From Planctomycetota bacterium (GTDB lineage Bacteria; Planctomycetota; Phycisphaerae; Phycisphaerales; UBA1924), in NCBI GenBank assembly GCA_018968885.1, contig JAGWZK010000007.1, forward strand, positions 1 to 64,000: a stretch of DNA of 64,000 nt, read 5' to 3'. The notes below the pieces were generated by a model. The model did no database searches. It was not told the DNA's origin and saw only the letters and a program-made list of their open reading frames with translations. Each line of letters starts with the position of its first letter. The stretch's first letter is position 1. Shown piece by piece: positions 8,650 through 16,948 of the stretch. Both the position numbers and the translations under genes were made by a program.

Positions 8650-8732
8650 AGGCGGCGCTGCGCGATCGTTTGCGAGTATGAGTGTCATTAGCATGGGAAA
8701 GGTGACAGAAGACAAGCCGGAAACTTTGGAAT

Positions 8733-10817
8733 ATGCGTAAGAAAATGAAACGTCACTCTGGGTCGGAACCCACATCGCGCGACGCGCAAGGGAGCTTGTC
8801 GCGGTTGGGAAAGCCGGGGAGTGCGTCGGAGAACAGCAGCAATCTTGCGGGATTGTGGGCGATACACCAGTTGGCAGAACTCGCACGAAAGCGGTGGCCA
8901 AGGCGCAGGGAAGCGATTGCGCGGGCGTTTGCGAGCAGCGAGAAGGCACTTGGCCAAGATGGATTGCTGTGGTACTACGCGGAGTGCTTTGAGTGGTATT
9001 CGCAGGGCTTGGACATCCTCGATGTTGATCAAGCGACCGACCATATCTCGCTTTCCTATGAGAACTCGCTAGGGCTATTGACTGAGCAATCGGCCAACAA
9101 GCGAACTACGCAAGGTGCGTTCTACACGCCCGAAACGTTGGTGGATCACTTGGTGGAGCGGACGGTGGTGGATGGAGGATTCGAGAAGATGCCGCGGATC
9201 TGCGATCCTGCGTGCGGGACGGGGAACTTTCTGGTGTTGGCGGGGAGTGCTCTGGGAGAGAGTCGGCGGGCGTGGCAGTCGCTGTATGGAACTGACATTG
9301 ATCTGGCGGCGGTGTTGATCTGCCGCTGGCGCATCTGGATTGCCTCAGGGTGTGACCCCGAAGTGTGGAAGCACGTGTGCAAGAACATTTGCGTTGGAGA
9401 CTCGCTGGGAGGACCGCCGCCTGCGTTGACTGGGGCGGCGTTGAGGGAGTGGCAAAGACAATCGCCGACTCCTCCGAGCAATGGGCACACGTGGGCAAAG
9501 ACCAAAGAGTTGCAGCGCGGGGGGAAGTGGCGTGGGTTTGATGTGATATTAGGGAACCCGCCGTTTTTGAGTCAGTTGTCGGCGAGTACGACGCATGATG
9601 CAGCGCGGCAGGCGTGGCTGAAGTATCGGTTTGGGGGGTTGGTGGGTGCGTACACGGATGCCGCGGCGTTGTTTCTGGCGTTGGCGGTGGAGCACTTGGC
9701 GCCGGGGGGAAAGTTGGGATTGGTGCTGCCATCGAGCGTGCTGGCGACGCGGGATTGCGCTGCGGTGCGGCGGTTTGTGGCCGAGGAGACGAGGATTCGG
9801 TCAGTGTGGGTGAATCCGGCGCGAGCGTTTTATGGAGTGAACGTACTGACGTGTGCGCTGGTTGCTGAACGGATTGCGGAGAAGGGCGGAGAGGGGAAGA
9901 GGCCGCAGCGGATTCAGACGTATGTGAATCAGGGAGCGGCGAAGGGTGAGGTGTTGAAGATCTCGGCGACGGAGATGCGCGAGATGCCAACGTGGGGAGT
10001 TTTCACGCGCGGACTGAGCGGGTTGCCGCAGATTGTGGTGAAGCGGGTGAGGACGCTGGGAGATTTGGCGCAGGCGACGGCGTATTTTCGCGATCAGTAT
10101 TACGGGTTGAAGGGGCATATCAGTGAAGGAGATACGTGGGATGATGAGAACCGTGCGCCGCTGATCACTTCGGGGTTGATTGATCTGGGGCGGATACATT
10201 GGGAGACACGGGCGACGCGGGTGTTGAAGGAAGAATGGACACGGCCCGTGGTGGATGTGAAGTCGCTGAGTGAAGATGCGGGGATGCGGAAGTGGGTCGA
10301 GCAACGGCGGGTGCCGAAGGTGTTGCTGCCGACGCAAACAAGGGTGTTGGAGCCGTGGGTGGATGAAGCGGGGGTGGCGCTGCCGTGTGTGCCGGTGATC
10401 ACTGTGGTGCCGCGAAGTCGTGCGGCGGATGAGTTGTGGTTGATTGGGGCGGTGCTGGCTTCGCCGGTGGTGAGTGCGATCGCGCGGATCGAGGCGGCGG
10501 GGGCGGCTCTGTCGGCAGAGGCGATCAAGCTGAGCGCCAAGCAGTGTCTGGGATTACCTCAGCCCAAGGAGGCGACGTGGGCGGAAGTCGCGGCAAGGTT
10601 TCGAGAGGTGTGTGGGGACGGGGCGAAACAAGAGACGCTGCAACAGTTTGGTGAGGTGGCGATCAGGGCGTATGACCTTCCCGCGGGTGTGGGCAAGCGA
10701 ATCATGGAATGGTGGCTTCCAAAGGCGATGCAGTCGCGGTTTGGGGCGGAGCGTGGGCAAACAGCGGCACAATCAGGCCGAGTGGAGGCCCCGAAGGGAG
10801 CCCTGAGCCGGGCGTGA
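8733..10817 (+). CDS. N6-adenine DNA methyltransferase, TaqI/type IIG-like, orphan
   Basis: 694-residue class I SAM-dependent DNA methyltransferase. The sequence GAFYTPETLVDHLV (about 128-141) is the usual lead-in of type I/IIG methylases. SAM-binding motif I DPACGTG is at 158-164 and the catalytic motif NPPF, which marks N6-adenine enzymes, is at 275-278. The C-terminal third (about 430-640) resembles a TaqI/Eco57I-type target-recognition region. The N-terminal 110 residues show no obvious PD-(D/E)xK nuclease motif, and no restriction gene flanks it, so it is either an orphan methylase or part of a defence system encoded elsewhere. The ATG at 8733 has no strong Shine-Dalgarno. The recognition sequence cannot be inferred. 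Confidence 0.85.
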   Translation: MRKKMKRHSGSEPTSRDAQGSLSRLGKPGSASENSSNLAGLWAIHQLAELARKRWPRRREAIARAFASSEKALGQDGLLWYYAECFEWYSQGLDILDVDQATDHISLSYENSLGLLTEQSANKRTTQGAFYTPETLVDHLVERTVVDGGFEKMPRICDPACGTGNFLVLAGSALGESRRAWQSLYGTDIDLAAVLICRWRIWIASGCDPEVWKHVCKNICVGDSLGGPPPALTGAALREWQRQSPTPPSNGHTWAKTKELQRGGKWRGFDVILGNPPFLSQLSASTTHDAARQAWLKYRFGGLVGAYTDAAALFLALAVEHLAPGGKLGLVLPSSVLATRDCAAVRRFVAEETRIRSVWVNPARAFYGVNVLTCALVAERIAEKGGEGKRPQRIQTYVNQGAAKGEVLKISATEMREMPTWGVFTRGLSGLPQIVVKRVRTLGDLAQATAYFRDQYYGLKGHISEGDTWDDENRAPLITSGLIDLGRIHWETRATRVLKEEWTRPVVDVKSLSEDAGMRKWVEQRRVPKVLLPTQTRVLEPWVDEAGVALPCVPVITVVPRSRAADELWLIGAVLASPVVSAIARIEAAGAALSAEAIKLSAKQCLGLPQPKEATWAEVAARFREVCGDGAKQETLQQFGEVAIRAYDLPAGVGKRIMEWWLPKAMQSRFGAERGQTAAQSGRVEAPKGALSRA

Positions 10818-10856
10818 GATCGACGTGAAATCGTCGGCCGAGAAACCCTAAAGTGT

Positions 10857-10894
10857 GTGGTTCAGGGTGGACGCGCGTCCGCAACCTGAACCAC
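10857..10894 (+). promoter_or_regulatory. Long hairpin in the leader of the subtilisin-like gene
   Basis: Perfect 10-bp arms GTGGTTCAGG (10857-10866) and CCTGAACCAC (10885-10894) enclose an inner palindrome GGACGCGCGTCC (10869-10880). No T-run follows, so it is not a standard terminator. It ends 16 nt before the ATG at 10911, with GGAG at 10900-10903 just after it, so it could affect message stability or translation. Confidence 0.6.
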
Positions 10895-10910
10895 ATTACG
10901 GAGTTTTCGC

Positions 10911-12875
10911 ATGGCGATCTTGTCGCAAACCACTCGGCACACCACTCGCTTGTTTCTTGTGATCGCAGGTTTGGCTGCCGCGTTGAGCGTCACGGGGTGC
11001 GAGAGCACCAAGAAAGCGGAAACGCAGGCGGCGGCTGGCGGGAGCGCGACCGCCGTCATCACACCGAAGATCGCGGTGAAGACGGCGGATGATCTGCCGC
11101 GGCACACGTACACGATCAGCGGCAAGGCGAGTGAATTTCTGGTGACGGACCAGCCGTTCAAGGCGTTTGTGGCGAAAGTGAAAGCGGATACGCAGGAGAC
11201 GCTGGCGAAGTATGAGATCAAGGATCCGACGACGCTCTCCGGGTATTACGCGCTGCTGCAGCAGGTGGCGATGTTTGAGGGGGATACGGCGACGGCGGTG
11301 AAGTATGCGAACATGGTGCGCGACCTGGAGACCAAGGAAAGTAAGAAGTTGATGAGCGGCCAGATGATTCGCGCGTACGCGGCGGCAAAGGGTGCGGGGG
11401 CACCGGGGACGCCAGCGTTTGATGCGGAGTTCAAGAACACGCTGAAGAAGAATGTCGCGGCGTTGCCGATCGAGAAGGTGCGCGAGGAATTGACGAGCGC
11501 GCGAGGCCGGGCCCAGATTGTGAATAAGGAATTGCTGATGGGGAGCATCGCGGGTCAGTTGGACCCGGTGGTGGCGCAGCAGAATGGTGTGCTGTCGAGC
11601 GACCTGGCTAATGGGTTGATCGGGGCGCGCGTGACGCTGGACACGATGCTGCCGGTGATGCCCAAGATGGCGGAGGTGTATGGGGAGATTCTCGCGGCGA
11701 ATCCGACGCAGCGCGCGGATACGTGGACACCGACGCTGGTGACGATTCCCCCCACTGCCGCCGGAAAGCCGGTGACGATCGCGGTGTGGGACAGCGGCGT
11801 GGATATGCCGATCTTTGAGAAGACGGGTCAGGCGTGGACCAACCCGCGTGAGACAGTGAATGGCAATGATGATGACAACAACGGCTACGTGGATGATGTG
11901 CACGGCATCGCGTATGACCTGCGCAACGACAAGGTGCCGGAGGTGTTGCACCCGATTTCGGAATTGAAGAGCCCCTTGCCCCTGATGGAAGGGAACATGA
12001 AGGGTCTTGGCGATGTTCAGTCTGGCATTGAGAGCAAAGAGGCGGATGCGTTCCGCTCGTACATCAAGACGTTGAAGCGTGAGCAGATCAGTCCTTTCCT
12101 TGAGGATCTGGGACTTTACGGAAACTACTCGCACGGCACGCACGTCGCGGGGATTGCCAGCGAAGGGAATCCTTTCGCGCGGATTCTGGCAGCGCGGATC
12201 ACGTTTGATTTCAAAGAGATGCCGCAGGTGTGCCCCAGTGAGGAGATGTCGCGCAAGACTGCGCAGGCGGCGATCGACACGGTGAACTATTTCAAAGCGG
12301 CGGAAGTGCGGGTGGTGAATATGTCTTGGGGTGGTAGCCGCAAGGACATCGAGACTACGCTGGAAAAGTGCGGCATCGGCAAGACTTCTGAGGAGCGGGC
12401 GGAGATTTCCCGCAAGTTGTTCAATATCGAGAAGGAAGGATTGGAGCGGGCGATGCGTTCGGCTCCTGACATTCTCTTCATCTGCGCTGCAGGCAACAGC
12501 GACAACGACAATGACTTTGCGGAGTTGATCCCCAGCGGCTTGAAACTGCCCAACATGCTCACCGTGGGCGCGATCGATTCGGCGGCCAAGCCAACGGGAT
12601 TCACGACGTTTGGCAAGGGTGTTCGTTTGTATGCCAACGGGTTTGAGGTTGATTCGTATGTGCCGGGTGGGAAGCGGATGAAGTTCAACGGGACGTCGAT
12701 GGCTTCGCCCAATGCGGCGAACCTGGCGGCGAAACTGTTTGCCCTGAAGCCCACCCTCACCGTGCCGCAGGTGATCGAGTTGATGAACAAGGGTGCGGAC
12801 CCGATGGTTGGGTATGAGGGCCGCTATGTGATCAACCCCAAGAAGACGATTGAGATGCTGGGGGCGACGAAGTGA
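10911..12875 (+). CDS. Subtilisin-like (S8) serine protease, lipoprotein
   Basis: 654 residues. The N-terminus has basic residues, a hydrophobic segment and a lipobox LSVTGC with Cys30, so the mature protein should be lipid-anchored to the periplasmic face. After about 250 residues of unassigned helical sequence comes an S8 catalytic domain: Asp in AVWDSGVD, His in SHGTHVAGIAS and Ser in FNGTSMASPNAA, with the oxyanion Asn region in ICAAGNSDNDND. A roughly 100-residue insert separates the Asp and His motifs and includes an acidic, calcium-site-like NGNDDDNNGYVDD stretch. A GGAG motif precedes the ATG by 7 nt and a large hairpin lies in the leader. An intrinsic terminator follows at 12944. The substrate is unknown. 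Confidence 0.9.
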   Translation: MAILSQTTRHTTRLFLVIAGLAAALSVTGCESTKKAETQAAAGGSATAVITPKIAVKTADDLPRHTYTISGKASEFLVTDQPFKAFVAKVKADTQETLAKYEIKDPTTLSGYYALLQQVAMFEGDTATAVKYANMVRDLETKESKKLMSGQMIRAYAAAKGAGAPGTPAFDAEFKNTLKKNVAALPIEKVREELTSARGRAQIVNKELLMGSIAGQLDPVVAQQNGVLSSDLANGLIGARVTLDTMLPVMPKMAEVYGEILAANPTQRADTWTPTLVTIPPTAAGKPVTIAVWDSGVDMPIFEKTGQAWTNPRETVNGNDDDNNGYVDDVHGIAYDLRNDKVPEVLHPISELKSPLPLMEGNMKGLGDVQSGIESKEADAFRSYIKTLKREQISPFLEDLGLYGNYSHGTHVAGIASEGNPFARILAARITFDFKEMPQVCPSEEMSRKTAQAAIDTVNYFKAAEVRVVNMSWGGSRKDIETTLEKCGIGKTSEERAEISRKLFNIEKEGLERAMRSAPDILFICAAGNSDNDNDFAELIPSGLKLPNMLTVGAIDSAAKPTGFTTFGKGVRLYANGFEVDSYVPGGKRMKFNGTSMASPNAANLAAKLFALKPTLTVPQVIELMNKGADPMVGYEGRYVINPKKTIEMLGATK

Positions 12876-12915
12876 TGCGGAAACACCCCGTGATGTATCT
12901 TACATAACGCAAATG

Positions 12916-12943
12916 TGTCAAGGTTCAAAGTGAAACTTGCAAG
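12916..12943. repeat. Heptanucleotide/21-bp-like repeat copy after the protease gene
   Basis: Four 7-bp units TGTCAAG, GTTCAAA, GTGAAAC, TTGCAAG. GTTCAAA is shared with the run at 4256-4297. The stretch also aligns to about one and a third units of the 21-bp array at 4507-4674 with few mismatches. It ends directly at the base of the terminator stem. Confidence 0.65.
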
Positions 12944-12976
12944 ACCCGCCCTGTCTATCGGGGCGGGTTTTTCGTT
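12944..12976 (+). terminator. Intrinsic terminator
   Basis: Stem ACCCGCCC (12944-12951) and GGGCGGGT (12961-12968) with a 9-nt loop, followed by TTTTCGTTTT. It lies about 70 bp after the protease stop and 38 bp before the M24 peptidase start, so the two genes are separately transcribed. Confidence 0.85.
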
Positions 12977-13013
12977 TTGCGACGGGCAGGTCAATGGCCA
13001 ATGATCTCGCCAC

Positions 13014-14213
13014 ATGTCCACACCAATCCAAGCTCCCAATTGGCTCCCCACCGCCCAAGCCGCACTTGCCGCACGCAACATTGATGCGTGGCTGGTGCAT
13101 GACTTTCGCGGGAACAACTCGGTTCTGACTGCGCTGTTGGGGAAGTCGTATTGGACGACGCGGCGGGTGGTCTTGATCGTGCCAGCGCGGGGTGAGCCGA
13201 CACTGCTGGTGCACGCGATTGATGACAGTGTGCTGCGAAGTGCGCCGATCAAGCGCGAGTTGTACTTGTCATGGCAGGATTTCCGGGGTGCGCTGGCGCG
13301 GCATGGTGCGCAGTGGGCGCGGGTAGCGATGGAGTATGCGCCGGGGGCGATGCTGCCGGTGGTCTCGATCGTTGATGCGGGGACGGTAGAGTTTGTGCGC
13401 TCCCTGGGACTGGATGTGACCTCATCGGCGAATCTGGTGCAGACGTGCATCGCGCGGTGGAGTGAGGAAGCGACGGCGAATCATGAGCGCGCCTCCAAGG
13501 CGTGCGCGACGATCATGCAGGAGGCGTTTGGCAAGATTCGGCATGCGCTGAGTACGAATACCCCGACGACGGAGTATCAGGTGCAGCAATTCATCATGGA
13601 TCGATTCAAGCAGGAGGGGCTGGAGACGGCGGACACGCCGATCGTGGGGATTAATGGGCACGCGGGGGACCCACACTTTGAAGTCTCCAAGGAGAATCCG
13701 TCAACTTTCAAGAAAGGCGATTGGGTGCTGATTGACCTCTGGGCACGGGTGCCGGGGGAACAGAACATTTTCAGCGACATCACATGGACGGGGTATTGCG
13801 GCAGCAGTGTGCCGGAGAAGCTGCAGAAGGCGTTTGATGCGGTGCTGGCGGGACGGGATGCCGCGATGAACCTGGTGATGGACTCTGCGAGGGCAGGAAA
13901 ATCGCTGCAAGGATGGGAAGTGGACAATATCTGCTATGACACGATTGTGGGGCGAGGATTCAAAGATGGGATTCGCCACCGCACGGGGCACTCACTCAGC
14001 CCGGGACCGAAGGTGCATGGAGTGGGTGTGAATGTTGACAATCTGGAGACGCACGACACGCGCGAGTTGATTTCGGGAATCGGCTTCACGATCGAGCCGG
14101 GTGTGTATTACCCCGACTTTGGCATTCGCAGTGAGATCAACATGCACATGCACCCGACGCTTGGGGCGCGGGTGACAAGCTCGATTCAGCGCGAGGTGGT
14201 TCTGCTGGGGTGA
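13014..14213 (+). CDS. M24 family metallopeptidase (Xaa-Pro aminopeptidase-like)
   Basis: 399 residues in the two-domain arrangement of creatinase/prolidase-like enzymes: an N-terminal domain (about 1-150) and a C-terminal pita-bread domain. The five metal ligands are present in order: Asp in VLIDLWA, Asp in FSDITWT, His in HRTGHSLSPG, Glu in FTIEPGVYYPD and Glu in GIRSEINMH. There is no signal peptide, so it is probably cytoplasmic and releases N-terminal residues from Xaa-Pro peptides. No good Shine-Dalgarno precedes the ATG. It is followed 6 bp later by the zinc-ribbon membrane protein gene, so the two may be co-transcribed. Confidence 0.9.
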   Translation: MSTPIQAPNWLPTAQAALAARNIDAWLVHDFRGNNSVLTALLGKSYWTTRRVVLIVPARGEPTLLVHAIDDSVLRSAPIKRELYLSWQDFRGALARHGAQWARVAMEYAPGAMLPVVSIVDAGTVEFVRSLGLDVTSSANLVQTCIARWSEEATANHERASKACATIMQEAFGKIRHALSTNTPTTEYQVQQFIMDRFKQEGLETADTPIVGINGHAGDPHFEVSKENPSTFKKGDWVLIDLWARVPGEQNIFSDITWTGYCGSSVPEKLQKAFDAVLAGRDAAMNLVMDSARAGKSLQGWEVDNICYDTIVGRGFKDGIRHRTGHSLSPGPKVHGVGVNVDNLETHDTRELISGIGFTIEPGVYYPDFGIRSEINMHMHPTLGARVTSSIQREVVLLG

Positions 14214-14219
14214 GAACTC

Positions 14220-15182
14220 ATGATGATACTCTTGCCATTGCTCGGCGTATGGGCGTGCTTCATGGTGGTGCTCTGGGCCAAGCGCGGCGATGGGCGGCGA
14301 GATCTGCGGCGATGCCCGAGGTGCTGGTATTCGATGGATGGGCAGGCGGGGTTGAAGTGTCCGGAATGCGGATATGCAGCGCGGATTGAAAGTGAGTTGT
14401 TTCAGCCGCGGAGCCACAGAGGAGTATTTCGGGCGGGTCTTGTGGTGATGGTGATGACGGCGGCGGCATGGATGTGGATGGTGATTCCGGGAGCGTGGAC
14501 GAATAAGGTGCCGCGATTTGCCTTGCGGATCGCTCTGAACATGGCAGAACCGTATCGAGGAGTGCCGCGGACGCGTACGGAGATTGATCAGAGCGTGCCA
14601 AACAGGCAGTGGATGACTTCAGAGGTGGCTTGGTCGCGAGTGCTGTGGCAGCAGCAGGTGAACAACGTGATGCGGCAGTGGGCGGATGCGGTGATGGAGA
14701 AGAGTGGGCCGATTACCGCTGAGGAGTTGCCACATCTGGTGGAGTTGGCCAACCTGGCGAACGAGAGCTATGTGCAAACTGGAGGTTTGGCGCACGGCGA
14801 GGGGTGGATCTCGGATGTGGTGAAGATGGATGTGGCGCGAGTGCGTGCGAACTCGAGTGATCCGTGGGTGAAGTTGCGGGCCGAATGGGTGCTGAGTGAT
14901 CTGCAGTATGTTGGCGGGGACTATTCGCACCGAATGGATTGGGGAGTGATTCCTGAAGAGGTGCTGCAGATGTCCTTGGCGCACTCGGATACAAACGTGC
15001 GGCTGTATGGTGTAGATCGAGTTGGGGTTGCCGCACGATTAAAGCTGATGACTCCGCGCAAGACGCAGTTTCCGCAGGTGGGTGACTTGGTGCGGCAGAT
15101 GGCGGCGAGTGACCCGGATCTGGGAGTGCGCAGGCGGGCCAAGGATGTGGTGTCGTACATGGAGGCGTTCAACATCAAATGA
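14220..15182 (+). CDS. Zinc-ribbon membrane protein with HEAT-like C-terminus, unknown function
   Basis: 320 residues. A membrane segment at about 3-19 is followed by a cytoplasm-facing zinc ribbon RCPRCWYSMDG...LKCPECGY (two CxxC knuckles), then a second membrane helix (about 77-93, VVMVMTAAAWMWMVIPG). The remaining 220 residues are soluble and helical, ending in HEAT-like units (VRLYGVDRVGVAARL, LGVRRRAKDVVSYME). Planctomycete genomes carry many such CPxC...CPECG membrane proteins of unknown role. It starts 6 bp after the M24 peptidase stop, and its TGA overlaps the next start (ATGA), suggesting an operon running into the amino-sugar genes. Confidence 0.75.
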   Translation: MMILLPLLGVWACFMVVLWAKRGDGRRDLRRCPRCWYSMDGQAGLKCPECGYAARIESELFQPRSHRGVFRAGLVVMVMTAAAWMWMVIPGAWTNKVPRFALRIALNMAEPYRGVPRTRTEIDQSVPNRQWMTSEVAWSRVLWQQQVNNVMRQWADAVMEKSGPITAEELPHLVELANLANESYVQTGGLAHGEGWISDVVKMDVARVRANSSDPWVKLRAEWVLSDLQYVGGDYSHRMDWGVIPEEVLQMSLAHSDTNVRLYGVDRVGVAARLKLMTPRKTQFPQVGDLVRQMAASDPDLGVRRRAKDVVSYMEAFNIK

Positions 15183-16948
15183 AGAGCATGCGGCGACATC
15201 CTGATGAAGAGCCGGTTTTGTTTCCGAGGCCACGAAGTGTGACGCGCCAGAGTGGTGTGTTTCATATTGGAACGAACGGACTCGCACTCGCGGTCAAGGT
15301 GCGCCATGGTGAGATGGATGGCCCAGGCCACTACAGCATTCATGTCAACGACTTGGTGGAGATCACGTGCGCGGATGCCGAAGGAGAACGCGCAGCGCGG
15401 ACGACTCTGCGTCAATTGCACGTGCAGTATGGCCAAACATGGCCTCGCCTGGAGATTTATGATGGGCCGGAGTTCGCAACGCGAGGCGTGATGCTGGATG
15501 TGTCGCGGTGCCGCGTGCCGACGATGCGGGAGTTTTTCGAGATCATCGATCTGCTGGCATTGTTGAAATTCAATCACCTGCAGTTGTACACCGAGCACGC
15601 CTTTGCGTATTTCGGGCATGAGGAGGCGTGGCGGGGCTGGTCGCCACTCACGCCGAGTGAGATTCAGCGATTGGATGCATATTGCCGGGGCAAAGGGATG
15701 GCACTGGCAGCGAACCAGAACTGCTTTGGGCATCTGGCGCATTGGCTGAAGATGCCCAAGTATCAGCATCTTGCGGAGACGCATGGGGAATGGATGTTTG
15801 ATGTGTGGCCACGGTCGGGGCCGTTTTCGCTGTGCCCGACGGATGAGAAATCCGTGGACTTCGTGCGTGATCTACTCACGCAATTGTGCCCCAATTTTTC
15901 GAGCCCGATTGTCAACATCGGATGCGATGAGACGTATGACGTGGGATTTGGTCGCTCGCACGAAGCGGTGCAGACGCGGGGGCGGCACGCGGTGTACGCG
16001 GAGTTTGTGTCCAAGGTCTGTGACATCACGCGCGAACTGAATCGACGACCGGCGTTCTGGGCGGATATCGCGTTGCATGACCCCGAAACGCTGGACCAAC
16101 TGCCGCAAGATCTGATTGCATTGTGCTGGGGGTACGAGCCGGATTCACAGTTTTACGAATGGGCGAAGGAGTGTAACAGCCGCGGCATGGAGACCTGGGT
16201 GTGCCCGGGGACGAGTTCGTGGTGCAGCGTCACGGGACGGAGTGCGGAGTCTCTTGAGAACATCCGCCGCGCTTCCGTGCCGGATATCGAAGCCGTCGCG
16301 GAGGGATTTCTCATCACTGACTGGGGAGATCGCGGCCATCATCAGACGTGGCCGATTTCGCTGTTGGGAATTGCGCGAGCGGCCCAGGCGGCGTGGAATC
16401 CAGATTCACTCCTTCATCCGGATTTAGATGCCGCGATTTCGCAGTGGGCATATGGGGATGCGAGTGGAGAGATCGCAGGATTGGTGCATGAGATCGGGGA
16501 TATTGACTACCCGATTCGGCAGATTGCGGGGAAGTTGACGCGGCCGAATGATCCGAAACCCGCGCCACGACTGTTGAATCAATCTGCACTCTTTGCAGAC
16601 TTGTGGAAGCCGTGGGATCAGGGAGTGGAGATTGCGCCGCTGGCGATGTGGCATGAGGCGGCTGAGCGGTTGCACGACTGCCGCGTAAAGCTGGGGAAGA
16701 GCAACGCATCGGCATTGATTCGCGATGAAGTCGGGCACACGCTGGATTGTGCAACGCTGGCGCTGACCCGGGCGATGTTGCGGCGAAAGCCGAACGCGAC
16801 ATCGGGCGAGATCACGGCACTGGAGCCGCAACTTCAGCACATCATGCAGGAACACGCGCGGCTGTGGCCGATTCGATCCCGCTCGGGGGGATTGGAGCAA
16901 TCTCTGGAGTTCTATCGCACGATCGGAAAGACGCTGGTGCCGCGATGA
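15179..16948 (+). CDS. Family 20-like beta-N-acetylhexosaminidase, cytoplasmic
   Basis: 589 residues without a signal peptide. Residues about 1-95 match the small alpha/beta domain that precedes GH20 barrels. The TIM barrel begins with ATRGVMLDVSRCRVPT (about 100-115) and carries the catalytic pair Asp250-Glu251 in NIGCDETYDVG, the acid/base Glu and the Asp that orients the substrate N-acetyl group. The C-terminal 180 residues are helical. It overlaps the upstream gene by 4 bp and anmK downstream by 4 bp. That context suggests it releases GlcNAc from cell-wall (GlcNAc-anhydroMurNAc) sugars in the cytosol, the job NagZ (GH3) does in other bacteria. That role is inference; chitin fragments are an alternative substrate. 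Confidence 0.8.
   Translation: MKSMRRHPDEEPVLFPRPRSVTRQSGVFHIGTNGLALAVKVRHGEMDGPGHYSIHVNDLVEITCADAEGERAARTTLRQLHVQYGQTWPRLEIYDGPEFATRGVMLDVSRCRVPTMREFFEIIDLLALLKFNHLQLYTEHAFAYFGHEEAWRGWSPLTPSEIQRLDAYCRGKGMALAANQNCFGHLAHWLKMPKYQHLAETHGEWMFDVWPRSGPFSLCPTDEKSVDFVRDLLTQLCPNFSSPIVNIGCDETYDVGFGRSHEAVQTRGRHAVYAEFVSKVCDITRELNRRPAFWADIALHDPETLDQLPQDLIALCWGYEPDSQFYEWAKECNSRGMETWVCPGTSSWCSVTGRSAESLENIRRASVPDIEAVAEGFLITDWGDRGHHQTWPISLLGIARAAQAAWNPDSLLHPDLDAAISQWAYGDASGEIAGLVHEIGDIDYPIRQIAGKLTRPNDPKPAPRLLNQSALFADLWKPWDQGVEIAPLAMWHEAAERLHDCRVKLGKSNASALIRDEVGHTLDCATLALTRAMLRRKPNATSGEITALEPQLQHIMQEHARLWPIRSRSGGLEQSLEFYRTIGKTLVPR

Larger units (their letters stand above)
8431..8732. other. Intergenic spacer with two TTC-loop hairpins
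   Basis: About 300 bp with no convincing gene. A T-run (8449-8455) follows the glycosyltransferase stop without a clear stem. Two perfect 7-bp palindromes with a 3-nt TTC loop lie at 8523-8539 and 8633-8649. An overlapping plus-strand open frame (8427-8681) has no family resemblance and is not called. Confidence 0.6.

Noticed and set aside
8427-8681. An 84-codon open frame overlapping the glycosyltransferase stop
   Set aside because: Includes the palindrome region, lacks similarity and has no ribosome-binding site.
10896-12143. A 415-codon minus-strand, His/Arg-rich frame opposite the protease
   Set aside because: Antisense shadow; the plus frame carries a lipobox and a complete Ser protease triad.
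13001-13007. A leaderless -10 box before the M24 peptidase
   Set aside because: TGATCT 6 nt before the ATG lacks the second-position A of TANNNT, so I left it out of the set.
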